Assembly: GCA_003508835.1 (NCBI GenBank) | Contig: PUFA01000062.1 | Coordinates: forward strand, 1,340,001 to 1,404,000 | Source: Eonycteris spelaea | Taxonomy: Eukaryota; Chordata; Mammalia; Chiroptera; Pteropodidae | DNA: 64,000 nucleotides | Direction of reading: 5' to 3' | Part shown: positions 10,681 to 23,029 of the stretch, in pieces | Position numbering within the stretch: the first letter of the stretch is position 1 | How the letters are laid out: each line of letters opens with the position of its first letter | Notes under the pieces: generated by a model | The model's database searches: none | What the model was told of the DNA's origin: nothing | The model's input: only the letters and a program-made list of their open reading frames with translations | Made by a program: the position numbers and the translations under genes

Positions 10681-10996
10681 AACAATTTATTTATGTGAAA
10701 ATTTTAATTAGGACACCATATATTTGATAAGGTGGTTTTATTTTGGGTCACTTATTCTAAGGTAAAAATAAATAGAATACTTTCCATGTATAAAATATTT
10801 ACCATTTTTAATAGTTACCATTTTACACATGTAATCGGGCAATGTGTTAAGTTCTAAAAGCATTGCTTTATTTTTATATTTTTCTTTCTAAGTGTCCTCA
10901 CCTTATATTTACATGACTGATGTTATAATGAAAAAAATATTTCAGAACGTGACGGTTGAAGTTAGGATGCAATAGGCTGCACAGTGCATTTTCTTG
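10681..10996. other. Unassigned AT-rich DNA
   Basis: Short AT-rich gap between an L1M 3' end and an L2; nothing recognised. Confidence 0.4.
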
Positions 10997-11290
10997 TTTA
11001 TTTGTTAAATATCAACTGAGCATCTACCATGCTGGGTATGCAGACCTGGTCCACAATTTTACAGAGCTTGTTGTAGTTGATTGAGAAGACAGACAACAGA
11101 TAAACCCGAAAATAAGTAAATATTCGTTGTACATTATTTTCTGAAAGGGAGAAAGAGCCTGTTGCTAGAGCAATGTGGGTGAGCAGGTGGGGAGCCAGCT
11201 TAGGAATGTCTCTCTTCAGAGATGACATTTTAGCATGGACATAAAGGCTGACAAGGACTCAGTGTTCAATAAAGCCATCAGAATGGAAAA
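10997..11290 (-). mobile_element. L2 LINE 3' UTR
   Basis: Plus-strand sequence reads as reverse L2: actgagcatctaccatgctg ggtatgc, tttacagagcttgttgtagt, then gaatgtctctcttcagagat gacattttagcatggacata, which parallels the L2 'ctgagaaggtgacatttgagc' segment. Confidence 0.7.
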
Positions 11291-11524
11291 TAATGTGTCA
11301 AGATGATTCCAAAGTTTTGAGGCTGGAAGGAGTTGGGGTGTAAACGCCATTGGCCACAACAAGGGGATCGATTATAGAAGTCATTGTGAAAGGCCAGGGG
11401 AAACTACAAATTCAATTATTAGCATATTGATTTTGAGATGTTATTAGAAAATCAATCCTTGGAAACAACCTCAGGAGGGAAATGATATAATCAGCCAATG
11501 GAAAATCATATACAAGTTACAGTG

Positions 11525-11945
11525 AATTAACTGGACCTATATATATATATATATATAAAATACCAAAAATATATTGATTGAAAGAGCAAATTGTGAAATG
11601 TATATGAGTTATACAATGTGAAATAGTTTATATGAAGTATAAAAATACAAAACTACTACTATGTATAGTACAAGCATAAAAACATGAATAAAGTATATAT
11701 TTTTTTCCACAGGGCATTGGTTACCTCTGAGAATGGGTAAAAGGAAGTTGCATTGGGGAGGAATTTAGTTAAATCTGTAATATTTAAGTTAAAAAACAAG
11801 ATCTGAAGCAAATGTATACAGATGTCAACATCTGATCAATCTTACAATGAAAAGATTTGTTATATTATTTTTCATACTCTTTCTATGACCTTGAAATAGT
11901 CCATAATTTTAAAGAGCAGTAAACAAAAAGAAAAGCAATAAAAAT
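11525..11945 (+). mobile_element. L1M 3' UTR (decayed)
   Basis: L1M4/L1MC-like end: atatatgagttatacaatgt, ggcattggttacctctgaga atgggtaaaaggaagttgca, ctgtaatatttaag, and tttttcatactctttctatg with a final A-rich tract. It includes (TA)n at 11538-11557. Confidence 0.65.
11538..11557. repeat. (TA)n microsatellite
   Basis: About ten TA units within an L1M 3' end. Confidence 0.9.
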
Positions 11946-12039
11946 TAATGAATAGCATGAATCTATATTTTACATTTTACACTTGGTGGCCAGGCAATGT
12001 GACAACTAACTCAACGTTTCTGTTTTGAGTGTGTTTGTA

Positions 12040-12830
12040 TGAGTCCAAATTTAGTTGCAGATAACATAAAGCAAGCTAGGTATTTTAAGCAGAATGGCAG
12101 TTAATGAAGGGAATTAAATGTTTACAAAATCACTAGAAAACTAAGGAATGAGCCTCATCCTCTAGGAATGAGGCCCAAAACAACACTATGAAACTACCCT
12201 ACCAAGAGGGCTGCTTTCCCTACTAAAACGAGAAGTAGGAAAGTGGGCACTCACCCCCAGGAATTACTGGACCCACAAACGCACAGCGTTAACTTCCATC
12301 CAGGAATCAGAAAGCCAATATTTAACCATGCTCTGCCTCTCAAGTCACACATCTGAAGAGACACAGTGAAGTGCTTGAAGGGTCTCATTGAGGTGGCCAC
12401 AGCAGTGGTGTGGAAAATGAGAAACTGTGATCTATATTTTCAACATCTGATGAGTGTTCACAATGGCTCCTATAGTTTATCTGCAGGTAAAGCAGCTGCA
12501 GAGAATCCCAAACTTTCTAGCAGTTGCAAAGTATGGCTCTGCTTCCTTCCATGTTCCAACCTGACTGGATAAATTATTATCACCTCAAGGGCTCTCACTG
12601 CAAAAGAGTCTTGGAAATGTCCATTAAACCTTCTCAATCTCCACACTACCGACAAACACAGAAGAAGCTAGGAAGAGTGGCCACCGCAGTCTCTTCAATG
12701 AGAGCCTCCAGAACTGCATTGTGTCTCATGGAAAGAGCAGAGGGATTTCGACATTTTCTGTTAGGGTCCATCCAGAAGCCAGGCATAGTATAAATAAGGG
12801 ATAATATCTGGAATATTTCGAAAGAGGCAC
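12040..12830. repeat. Probable ancient interspersed repeat, unclassified
   Basis: The 12040-12360 part (ggtattttaagcagaatggc, agttaatgaagggaattaaa, actagaaaactaaggaatga) has the look of an old L1- or MaLR-associated 3' segment that begins with an inverted 'aag caagaaggaattta' type motif. No family could be fixed. GC is higher than in the neighbourhood. Confidence 0.35.
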
Positions 12831-13810
12831 ATGGTCCTTCCAAATTCAAATGTCAGCAATAAGACCAGGCGGCTGCAGAATAGAGAGCAGCAGCTGGCCA
12901 GCGCTGGTTCATAGCCAGGCAGATACAGAGTATTCGCGAATAAAGACACAGATTTTGTTTTCACGCTTATTAGGAAATTGTATTTGGAGGTCTAGCAGCT
13001 GTTCATGGTGATAAGAAACCTCAAAATTGTTTTCTTGTGAATTCTATAATAAGCTGAATTTATACAATCTACCTAAAAGATTTTCACTTGTTTGTCTTGG
13101 ACGCTGAATTTTAATTGTCCAGAGGTATTATTTTCTGGCTCATTTCCCTTGTCATTTCATTTTCACTTTTATCTCCTTATAACATTCCTGAATGCAAGAG
13201 AAAATTACTCTGTACTTGTCATTAAATAATGTCTGCTAATTCTTCAAGCCATGAAAAAAAAAAAAAAAAACCAGTCAAATAAAACACACACTGCCTCCAA
13301 ATTCCTGCATGGACGGAGAGGGAAAAGAGCACAGGCAATATTAATTTCTAAAAGCACTAATAAGGTCAAGAACTTCTTCTTCCATGGGGAATGTTATTAA
13401 ACAAATTATGTTATTGGATTCATAAATCCTTTGAGAGCATAAAATAATCACGCTCTAGTCCTATAACGTAGTTAGAATAAATTGTGCTGTGGTTATAAAT
13501 GTCCCCGATTCTTCACCTTTTGCTATATTGATCCTCTTTGCCACATAACTTTGTAGTGGTCTTTTACCTCGACTCCATCCTTAGCTTCCTGTGCTTAGCA
13601 GGAAGTCAGCAAATATGACCAAAGTGAGTTTTGAAAGATGTTTTTCAACTGCGCTTGCCTACTTTTTGCTTCTGCCATTGTTATAAGAACACGCCAGGGC
13701 TAGACTGCTAAAAGATAAAGATGCATGGGATAGTGCTGGTTTACTGAAATTATCCAAGTCAACATCCTAGATCAGCTAACAGTCAGACAGCTTTCACACA
13801 CATCTATGAA
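12831..13810. other. Unassigned DNA with A17 tract
   Basis: No family recognised. A17 at 13254-13270. The part 13285-13480 is free of simple repeats and rich in TAAT motifs; it is described under findings as possible constrained noncoding DNA. Confidence 0.4.
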
Positions 13811-13910
13811 CCTAGACAATAACAGCAAAACTGGTGTATGTCTGAGAGCCCAGACAATATATAGAATAACAGCAAAGCTGTTATGTATGTCTGTGAGCCC
13901 AGACAATGAC
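13811..13910. repeat. ~49-bp tandem repeat, 2.3 copies
   Basis: Unit 1 (13811-13848, with an internal 11-base deletion), unit 2 (13849-13897, 49 bp) and the start of unit 3 (13898-13910) share cc(t/c)agacaat, aataacagcaaa(a/g)ctg and gtatgtctg(a/t)gag. Confidence 0.85.
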
Positions 13911-16799
13911 AGAAGAATTGCTTAGATGACCTGCAGCTGATGCAGACATATAAGTAACCCCAGGTCAATTTGCTAAACCTTGCAACCACATGAGCTAATT
14001 AATGTCTCATATGCCACCAAGTTGTCTGTTATGTGTTGTTCATGTGGCAATAGCTAACCAATACAGTATCATGTGATGATGAATAGATGATGATACATGC
14101 AAATACAAGATATCTAAACTTCATTTATAATCCTTCAACTAAGTTTAGTATACCAAAAAATTAGAACTGAATTGATCCTATATGAGCTTTGAACCAAAAG
14201 CTGTAAGAAAAGGAGCAAGTTATTCAGTAGGTGAAATGTTTCATTCTTGTTCATTCAAAATAATTCTTTCAGTGGCCCTGGTCATAGTCACAAAATCTTT
14301 CCAAAGTTCTGATGGTTGAGAAGAGCATTCCTTTTTGCAACTAATTTTTAACAAATGCTTTGACTTTCTACATCATTTTAGGCAACAAAATATTTGCCAT
14401 AATTCTTTCTAACATGGAGGTAACAAGTTTTAGTGTGGGGAAAATTCAAGATGTCATGATACTGATTTTTAGAGAAACAAAACAAAATCTAGGCAAACTG
14501 ACTGGCATAGCTTGTTTACAGCTTTCTTCCATCTCATTTCTCTTTGTGTTATGCTTCCTTATTCACAAGAAACACAAAGAAACACAATTTAGTAGCATCC
14601 TGACTAAGGAGACTTTCATTTTCTGTATTTGTCCTCTTGTCTTGACTACATTAAAAGTTATCAATCTTGTGTCTTTGTGGGCATTCTTAGACTTTTAAAC
14701 ATTTTTTATATACAGGATTTTTCATAAATAAAACTCCACAATATACTGGAGCATATTCATATAGAAATTTTTCATTAAAAAAGATGTTTATCAAAAATAT
14801 AAAATTACAATTATGTAATGGTAAAAAAAAAACAAAGTGAAAAGAAAATGATGGAAAAATAGTTAAATGATGTCAAAGTGTCCTATGCACAGAAATACAA
14901 GCCATATAGTTCTGCATAATAATCTAAAGTGGGCAAAAATATTACAAAGTATGCTAGTTACCAAAACAAAAGAGAAATACTATCCTTTATAAGAGTAGCA
15001 TGGTCCATAAAACAAAAATATACTGGTTATTAAAAATAAGTAAAATTCTTAAAAATGATCTGAGACAAAACTTTTATAGAATTTTAGAGCCAAAAGTGAC
15101 GAAAAAGAATGTTAGCTTAATATTACAGTTGATTTAAAAAAATCTGTTTCCAGAAAATTTGGGATAATCCCAGTTTGGGGACACATGTTTGGTTGACCCA
15201 CATTTCTTGCCTCAATTCCCAAGCCAGGATCTGGTCTGTAGCATGGCTCTTTTTTTTTTTTTTTTTCCTCTTCTGCATTTCATTCAGTGACTAGTAAAAT
15301 GCTAGAAGATGCTTACAAGAAATGTTTGTAAAATAATGAATACGCTTCTTTTAGCCTCTAGAACAGAATACAGTACAGCACCATAGTTTCTTTTAAAAAT
15401 GTGTAGTTGTTCTGAAACAGTTAATATAGCTAAGAAAATTCATACCTTATGCTTTCAGAGTAATTTATGCACTGCCAAATCTTGTATAAATCTCATTTCA
15501 CAAACTATGCTTGAGGAATACTGAAATTGGTGCTATTCATAAGATAATATTAGCAAATGTATTTTTCCTATGCTAAATATATCCTTGTCATTTTTATTAT
15601 CTACTAGTGTGCTTATGTTTCTAACTGACAAGAAAGATATATTTAAATATTTTCTCATGGTCCTTAGCTCTATAGAGGCCACAGAGCAAATTTATCTTAT
15701 TTTCCATGAATTTATTCTCTATCTTGCTTTTACATTGGCAATTCTATTACCACAGATTCTAGTAGCTATCCCAAGACATCCATTACACTTAGCTTTAAGA
15801 AGAAAAGAAATTGACAAAACTGATGAATTCCCCCAAAGTTTTTTGTTTGTTTGTTTATAAATCTGTTTCATAAGGAAAAAGCTTTTAAATTTATTGGGTG
15901 TGCCTGCTGAAAGCTATTATCCTGCTAACCATATCCTTAAGCTACATTCTAACAGGCCCTTTTGTTTAATATATTAACTGATTTCTTAGCTTTAGTAAAT
16001 CAGTGTGATCCTACAGACAAGATTTCACAAGCAAATTGTTAAGATTTGCTAAGATGCATAACCTTAATTGTCCTTCATTAGCCAAATGGCTGCACACTTA
16101 ACGTAAGCTTTAAAAGCAGTCAATCTTTCTATCGCTGTAGATGAATGAGAGTTACACTTTCTCTACTGCCATGTTGAAATTATCATTAGGCTCAATATTC
16201 TATTTTCACACTTCAGAAATAAGACATTTTACTTATTATTAAAGAAACTGTAGTTTACTTGCTATCATTTGAAAGTCACCAAGAAACTATTATTTCTAAA
16301 AATTATAACTTAAAGTTAATTTTAAGAATATGTACACAAATAATAAGTGTAAATACTGTAGATGATTTTAGGAAAATCATTATTTTGCACATTGATTCAA
16401 TAGGATTGCTGGCGTTATGGAGAGATTTTATAACTATTATTCCAAATTGAATCTGTGTCTGAAAACTTTAATTCTTTGAGTATGTCATTCTATCTTTATA
16501 ATTTGTCCTTTAGCATTTCTACTTGTATATTTGCACTTCATAGATGTTTATATTTCAAAGTCTTCATACCAACATTATTTCAATAACTCCTTCATGAAGT
16601 ATTCAAAGAACTTTATAAATATTTTATTACAAATTTTTATCTCAAATTACTATAATAAAAAACTTTTGGGGGGAACATTTTCTTTGAAAAAACATGACTT
16701 CCACCCAACTATAACTAGTTTATGTCCAAAGGAAATTTAGAGGTTTAAATGACTAAAAATTCCAGGGTAGATCTGACTTAAAATAACCTTGGTAATCAA
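13911..16799. other. Long unassigned AT-rich stretch
   Basis: Nearly 2.9 kb without a recognisable LINE, SINE or LTR. T17 lies at 15250-15266. 14700-15150 is A-rich on the plus strand and may be decayed L1. A 112-codon frame at 14360-14698 and a 96-codon frame at 15570-15860 (both plus) are rich in L, I, F and K as expected of AT-rich DNA and match no protein I know. 15890-16230 is flagged as possible conserved noncoding DNA. Confidence 0.4.
15890..16230. promoter_or_regulatory. Candidate conserved noncoding element
   Basis: Repeat-free, balanced composition, with taattg and gcataa motifs and a ccaaatggctg E-box-like core (near 16080-16095). Called on appearance only; conservation cannot be seen from one sequence. 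Confidence 0.2.
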
Positions 16800-17165
16800 G
16801 GGCACAGGGTGTATATCATCAGGTCTCTGTCCTTATCCTTCAGTGGTCTTCACTCTCAGAAATGCTTTTCCTTTTGTTGTCAAATACAACGGCAAGAAGC
16901 AGGGTTACTAATATTTCCAGAAAAAAAAAAGAATCCTATTTTTTACATACATAAGTCCAGAAAAAAAGTCTCAGGGATGACTCTCATTGGCTCATCTAGG
17001 GTCAGGGTTCATTCTTGAATCATTAATTGTGGTCAACTTATAAACTGCTCTGATGGACTGGGATTGGGCCACATACCCTGATTTGAAGCCAGAAGGAGGA
17101 GTCAGTCTCACTGAAGCTATGCTGATTGAGAGTGAGTAAAGTTATGACTTCTCAAAACAAAGTAG
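16800..17165 (-). repeat. Ancient L1-3'-UTR/MaLR-class repeat
   Basis: The plus strand carries a familiar old repeat in order: caggtctctgtccttatcct, 'tcttcactctcagaaatgct', ttgttgtcaaatacaacgg, gtctcagggatgactctcat tggctcatctagggtcaggg, ttcttgaatcattaattgtg and 'gggattgggccacataccct' gatttgaagcc. I recall this order from a common eutherian repeat but cannot fix its name; the orientation assignment is tentative. Confidence 0.55.
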
Positions 17166-17771
17166 TACAGAGCATATAAACTCACATACTCACACAGACT
17201 TTTATAGCCACAAATGATACCTATAGTTGAGCTTTATCTCTGCTTTTGGAGATATAAAAGTGATAACATGATATCGCTCCAAAACATTTAATAAACCCTT
17301 TGGTATACAAGAAACAATATTATAACATTAAACAGCATTGTTAGAAATTTGTACTCCTTACAAGATTCTCAGACTCCTGCCAAAATACCTGAATTTGAAG
17401 GCTAACATTTTCTATTATATATCTAAAGCTAGGAGGAATATAGAAGTAAGCCTTAGTCATGTAAACTTTATAACTGAGAGGGTTGGTTACCAAATTTTTT
17501 CAAGCCATGGCAATACTCTCAGGAACTGAAGACTTCAATTAGGAAATGAAGACACATATAGTGAAAGATTAATTGAGCGTGTATATTCAAATTTTGAATA
17601 ATGATTATTCATTTCACATTAACCTGAAATATCATGAAATATTAAAATGAACTCAGTATATGTGTTTCCTCTCTCAAGGCAATACCTAGAACAACAAAAA
17701 GGATCTCGAGCAGCAATATCAGTTGACCAAGGAATGCACTCTACTTTTAGAGAAGGAAAAAAGTAAAGGAT
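17166..17771. other. Unassigned AT-rich DNA
   Basis: Nothing recognised; no open frame longer than about 65 codons. Confidence 0.45.
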
Positions 17772-17885
17772 GCCCACTTATTTAACAATTACATATCTAA
17801 TGTGTATTATGTGTTGGGTACTGGGAATAAATTAGTAAAACAAATAAAAGTTCACCCTTATAGAATTTACATTCTAATGGACCAA
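17772..17885 (-). mobile_element. L2 LINE 3' terminus
   Basis: Reverse L2 end: tatgtgttgggtactgggaa taaattagtaaaac, then agttcacccttatagaattt acattctaatgg. Confidence 0.8.
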
Positions 17886-18464
17886 GATATATTGATCCTA
17901 TTGTTAACTTTCTCACTTTCCAAGTAGGTGTTTGTTCCAATTTTTCTCTACCATTGCATATTGAGCATCTTGGCTTATTAAATGCATTAGTACTGATTGA
18001 AATAACATTTGAGGTATGATAGAGCATGATGCCACCTAACCTGAAGAGGCCACGACTTCAGCTATAATATCACATAGAAAGGCTGAGCTTAGAGAAGAGA
18101 ACCCCATGATATCCATTCCACCCTCTTGTTGATCAAGCTTAGTATATTTTTGTAAATAATTCTTTCAAAGTCATAGCTGTACTTGTGCTAATTTTTTTCC
18201 TGGCAGTGATAGTAGAGGAAGAGGAGTTTCTGTGGTTATATGTGGGATATTTAAAAAAAAAAAACATTAATAGTGACATTTTGATAGTCTATGTACAGGA
18301 AGAAGAGCAAGGGAGAATGTGTGTTGAGCATCATTTGAGAGTGGATGTGGGACTACTCGAGGCAGACAAGCAGAAGATTGTAGTGGATATCAGCAGATTC
18401 CCTTCCTTCTGAAAAGTGCCATTCCCCACCTCATCAGTGTGGTTCCTACCAAGCTGCCATGTTC
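17886..18464. other. Unassigned DNA
   Basis: No family recognised. A purine-rich patch lies near 18210-18330 on the plus strand. Confidence 0.4.
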
Positions 18465-18680
18465 TTAACCTTAATTTGGCCATAGACTATTGGTTCAGGA
18501 ATGGTTGCATAATCCATACTAAACAAATGGGTAAACATTTCTGGGATTTTCAAATTTTGGACTAAAATAATCAGTTTGTCATCTACGGTTGAAGAAACAA
18601 AATGTAGGAGCTGTTGGTTTCATGTTTCCAACCAGAGAGACAGTCTAAGAAAATAAAGCCACCACAAAGAGAAAAATTAT
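18465..18680 (+). repeat. Ancient LTR-like (MaLR-class) repeat fragment
   Basis: Order of motifs seen in old MLT/MER LTR bodies: ttggccatagactattggtt caggaatgg, attgcataatccatactaaa, 'tttctgggattttcaaattt tggactaaaataatc', ggagctgttggtttcat, ccagagagacagtctaagaa aataaagcca. Subfamily unresolved. Confidence 0.5.
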
Positions 18681-19264
18681 AATAGGAAACAAGTTCGAAT
18701 GACATGTATGCCCCCATTACAAGTACTTCCGACAAATTTTTCTTATTGCTGAAGATGGCTCAAGTTGGTTTTGTCACTGACAAATAAAATGCATTAACTA
18801 ATACACAACTAAAAGTTATTAAGTGTCATTAAATGTCCTTAGCGTTTGTCCTTAGAGTTTTTAGTTTCTTTTCTCTTTGTCAATTTCACCTCTTACTCTT
18901 TTAGCTCCTTCCTGTTTAGTTGAAAAGCCAATTATCCAATTCTGTTATAACTGCACCTAAACTAAGGTTTCTAATTGCATCTAAATAAGTTGAGATAAGC
19001 TTAGTAATGTTGTGGACAGTTATCTCTCTCTCTCTCTCTCTGATAGCTTGAGGTCTTTCTGCTTTTCTCTACAGGGAAAATTTTATGTATGTGAGGTTTG
19101 TTAGCATGATCGATTGTCCTAGTTTGCCCAGGACCAAGGGAATTCCCAGGATGCAGGACTTTCAGTGCTAAAATCATAAAAGGTACAGGCAACCTCAGAC
19201 AAGTTGGTCACACTGGTTCCAGAAGTGAAATGAAATGAAAATGTGAGACCCCTCTATATACTTG
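18681..19264. other. Unassigned DNA with short (TC)n
   Basis: Nothing recognised besides a ~19-bp (TC)n at 19023-19041. Confidence 0.45.
19023..19041. repeat. (TC)n microsatellite
   Basis: Nine to ten uninterrupted TC units. Confidence 0.9.
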
Positions 19265-19505
19265 AGGTAAGTGCTTAGGCTATGGAACCAGGTCTTCTGG
19301 GTGAAAATCCTGGTTCTGCTGTTTAATGAGTCACGTTGGGCAGGTTACTTAACCTGTTTGCAGGTGCTTCCTCTATCAGTAAAATGAGCATAATACTTCT
19401 TAGGTATGATTTGAGCATTAGGTTAGTTAATATGTGTAGCCCTGAATATAAGGCCTCGCACACAGTGAGGACTCCATTTTAGCTGCTATTTCTATTATTG
19501 TTATT
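19265..19505 (+). mobile_element. MIR SINE, near full length
   Basis: Clear forward MIR: taggctatggaaccaggtct, ggttctgctgtttaatgagt, gttgggcaggttacttaacc tgtttgcagg, ctctatcagtaaaatgagca taatacttcttagg, ttagttaatatgtg and ggcctcgcacacagtgagga ctcc, then ttattgttattg. Confidence 0.92.
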
Positions 19506-20640
19506 GAGTTACTAGTTGCCATGGTTAAACTGATGGCACACATTTTAAAGAAAGTTTTATTATTGATCTGTCCACAAAGCTTTAATTGAACCTATGTTCT
19601 AAAATACTCTAAACCTTTACTGTAATCCAGATTTTAGTTCTTCCAGTAATTTTACAGTGTCAGCTTTTTTTTTTCTGTTTTAAATTTATTTTTTCCCTAA
19701 TTTGTACTGTCTCATTAGAGAGTATTCTGTATTTAATTTATAAAATGAAATCACTTGTCCTTTAAAGTTTCCCACTCTTTCGTTTCTTTGTGACCAGGCA
19801 AAAAGAAAATGAGAAAAAAAGAGTAAGAGGAGAAGATGAGAGAAACAATCAAATAGTAATAATGGTCATATTCTAGTTAGAAAAAAAAATTGGTATTTTT
19901 TTCTGAATCTAAATCCAATTGAATTTACATTGAATCTGTATCCAATGGCTTTGTTTTTATTTATCTTTTCTTAGGTAAACTCTCTTAAGAGACCATTTCA
20001 TAGAACACAGTAATTTTTAAATATTACATAGAATATAGCAGTGTATTTTTAAGTGCAATAAAAATGAGTTTCACACACAAAAAAATAATAACAATTGCAA
20101 CTTTTTATTTTTATCAGGAGCTTGATGAGTCCAAATAGTTAATTAAATGCTTGATAGCACTTTATGAGTTAAGTATCCTTCTTATCCCTTTTACATAAAA
20201 GATAGGACTGTGGATGAATCTCACCTCAGAAAATAAGTAATTTCTCAAGTAAAAAAACTACTATTTGAATATGTGTTTTATTTTGCTCAGACTAAATTTA
20301 CAATTTCTTATCCTATGATTTATAAAACTTTGTCATGTTCTAATTCTGTCGTTCTTCTAATCTTCCAGGGTTGCCATAACCAATGGCCCCCTGTTTGTAT
20401 ATCCAGTATTACCTAGATTTGAGTATTAGTTATTTTTATAAAAGTGGGGAGGGTGGGGCATAAGAAGCTACTCATCCATGAGATAAATTCAACTTATCTG
20501 TCTTACGTTCTGAAATTGTATTGTGGTTGCAGTAACTAACTCAGTATTCTGTGACTCCAAATTAAAGTTCTTGTTACCCATTCTGGTTTGTTTTTGACAA
20601 ATTCTATGCTTTTTTCCACCCTGATCCTTCAGGAACTAGA
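19506..20640. other. Unassigned DNA, possible decayed MIR at 20115-20275
   Basis: Mostly unrecognised AT-rich sequence. 20115-20275 (agcactttatgagttaagta, tcttatcccttttacataaa, atttctcaag) loosely follows reverse MIR but is too decayed for confidence. Confidence 0.35.
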
Positions 20641-20836
20641 CCAGGGCCAGCAAACTAAGGCCAGCAGTTTAAATTTGGTTCACCACCTGTTTTTATAAAT
20701 AAAGTTTTATTGGCACTTGACCATGACATTCATTATATGCTATGATAAAATAGTTGCAAAAGACACTGTATGGACCACAAGGCCTAAGTTATTTACTATG
20801 TGGACCTCAGTATAAAAAATTGCCAACCTTTGGTCA
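20641..20836 (+). mobile_element. Nonautonomous hAT (Charlie-group MER) DNA transposon
   Basis: Order of landmarks: gggccagcaaactaaggcc, tttggttcaccacctgtttt, 'ataaataaagttttattggc', gatgtataa-like centre, actgtatggaccacaaggcc taagttatttactatgtgg, and a terminus aaaattgccaacctttggtc that is the inverted counterpart of the start. This is a short internally deleted hAT element. I think of MER58-type but the name is not certain. A second copy lies inverted at 50034-50245. Confidence 0.8.
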
Positions 20837-22904
20837 GCTAGATGACCCCAAACCTGTTAGATCCCTCATGCAGTTTTCCATTCACTGTGTTCACATTTAA
20901 TATTTTTTGCCAATAGATGGGAGGCCTTCCTGCTGGCCCTCCTCCTCACACTTTATGATTAAACCTCCCTTACTTTTCTCCTTGGTCTGTCTACATGCAA
21001 TGTTATGAGCACCTTGCATCTGGACCATTGTAAAGGCTTATATACGAAATGATTCAATTAAGCAACTCTATCATGTCCCTTACTATTCCACTTGTTCTAA
21101 TCAGTTCAACAGGTGACAGAGAAGAGACATCGAACAGATGAGACAATGATATCACAGACAGGCTGACTTAGGGATATGAAGTCATTAATTCCTTTTTCTC
21201 CCAAACATACCATTTTTAACATATATTATATTCATAGTGTTTTTGTTTCCCTGTTTTAAAATAGAATTTAGAAAGGGAAAAAACTATAGAAAAAAATTTT
21301 TTTTAAATTTTTGGTGTGTTCTGACATTTATTTTAAAGACTAATGAGAGCAGAATTCTGAATAAAACTGTGATACACATATCTTTCCACAGGAGGATAGG
21401 ACTTCATTAAGCAGGGAAGCGATTAAAGGATAATTGCTGTTATATCAGATTAGAGCATTTAAAAAATCATAGCCACAGCTGTAGAACTCCCACTGAAAAT
21501 GAGCTAAAATTAAAATTTCTCAGGTCCATAACTATAGCTCCCTATTGGTGGGCTGCACTCCAAATGTCTTGCCAACTGACTGTAGTTTGCAAGACTATTC
21601 TTTGAGGCAAGAAATTTTCTCTTGTGTCTTAATTGTAATTGGGCTAGGGCAAGCTCCTGCTGATTCAGACAGCTTACTGAGGATTCAGAACCAAGTAATG
21701 AACTGTACAACCAAGGTCTGGTGTTTATGGCCAAGATGTCTCAGGAACATGGCTACTTCTAGAATAAGCCGCAGAAGGCCTAAAAATTCTTAAAGACCAT
21801 GCTTTTGTGACTTCCTTATAAATAATACTTTTGCTGGCACAGATCATAGAAAGAACGATGTTCCCACTTGAACTTACGGAGATTTCTAGTCACTGGAAAT
21901 TGAGAAAACACAAGCAGCTGCTTTATAATAGAGGATGTGTATTCCACTGTCATTGCTACCACGGAGGCTATGAACCACATTTTATTTCTGGTTTGATACA
22001 GAGCTCTCCTTGAACAACCTGAGGCTGAGAGCAGCACCTGTTGTACATAGGTGATTTTTCTCCCCCTGGTAGATCCAAATTTCTGGCTTGATCTTCTGAA
22101 TACCTAAAGCTGTTCCTCATCCATCTGTCATAACATATAACAAGATATTTAAAAGAATGTCTGACAACCAATGTGAAAAGCTATTTAGTTTCTAGTCTAG
22201 TTTTTCCAAATGGTAGTACATTGATCAACCAGGCAGTTTAATGAATCTGCCATCTTGCATCAGCAGTTATTCTCTAAATTAAGTCATATTCCATATAAAA
22301 GCCTTATTGTTATTCGGGGCACTTCCCAGCTCCAGCTGTAAGATTCGATTAAGTCAATATGTTCCTATGAGGAACAGCTTGTTGGGGAAGGCAATGTAAA
22401 AATGCACAGAGAAACAAGAGAAGAAAAATGCAGGATTTTATTTTACTAATAAAGTTTGAGGGTGTGTTCTCTTATCCTTGTAATGTCTCTTTTCAAAGAC
22501 TCTTCCCCAGTAGTCTAAAGTTTTATTGCCCTGAAATAATGTACATAAGAATTCTTTGAAAGTGAGAAGATGTGCTTTAAAGATTATTTTAGCTAAGAGC
22601 ATCATGTCTTACACATATAAGGTGAGGCACCTGGCCTGCAAGAGTTGGTAAACTGAGCAAGTTACCCTCATTTATCCAATGATATTGATACACAATGGAG
22701 TTATAGCATCTCTATCCTTGTCTCTGCATTTAATTTATAGATCCTTAGTGACATCTTACCTTGTCAGGATTATGAGTAAATTCAGAAGCAGCACAGAATT
22801 TATTTGTAAGGTAGACCAACCTGTTTTAGGCTCTCCTGTTCATTACATGTGTGAACTGAGCCGTTGCTTAACTCTTGCAAAATAACTCATTACTTCCTTG
22901 TTTG
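20837..22904. other. Unassigned DNA
   Basis: About 2 kb with no recognised repeat. Overlapping short frames on both strands at 21510-22171 share no known domain. 22255-22420 is free of simple repeats and looks like possible constrained noncoding DNA. Confidence 0.4.
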
Positions 22905-23003
22905 TTTCACAGTGCTGTTGTATCTTTTATTCATTTTTGTTTATTCATTTTTGTGTTCCCAGATATAAACCTGGAACATGGTGGGCACTCTCAAAATTTT
23001 TGC
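22905..23003 (+). mobile_element. L2 LINE 3' terminus
   Basis: tttcacagtgctgttgtatc, ccagatataaacctggaaca tggtgggcactctc follow the L2 end. Orientation is opposite to the L2 that begins at 23030, so the two 3' ends face each other. Confidence 0.6.
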
Positions 23004-23029
23004 GTAATGAAAATAAGAGCTGTTAAACT

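Noticed and set aside
14360..14698. 112-codon open frame, possible gene
   Set aside because: No ATG-led conserved domain, AT-rich codon use, no splice or promoter context.
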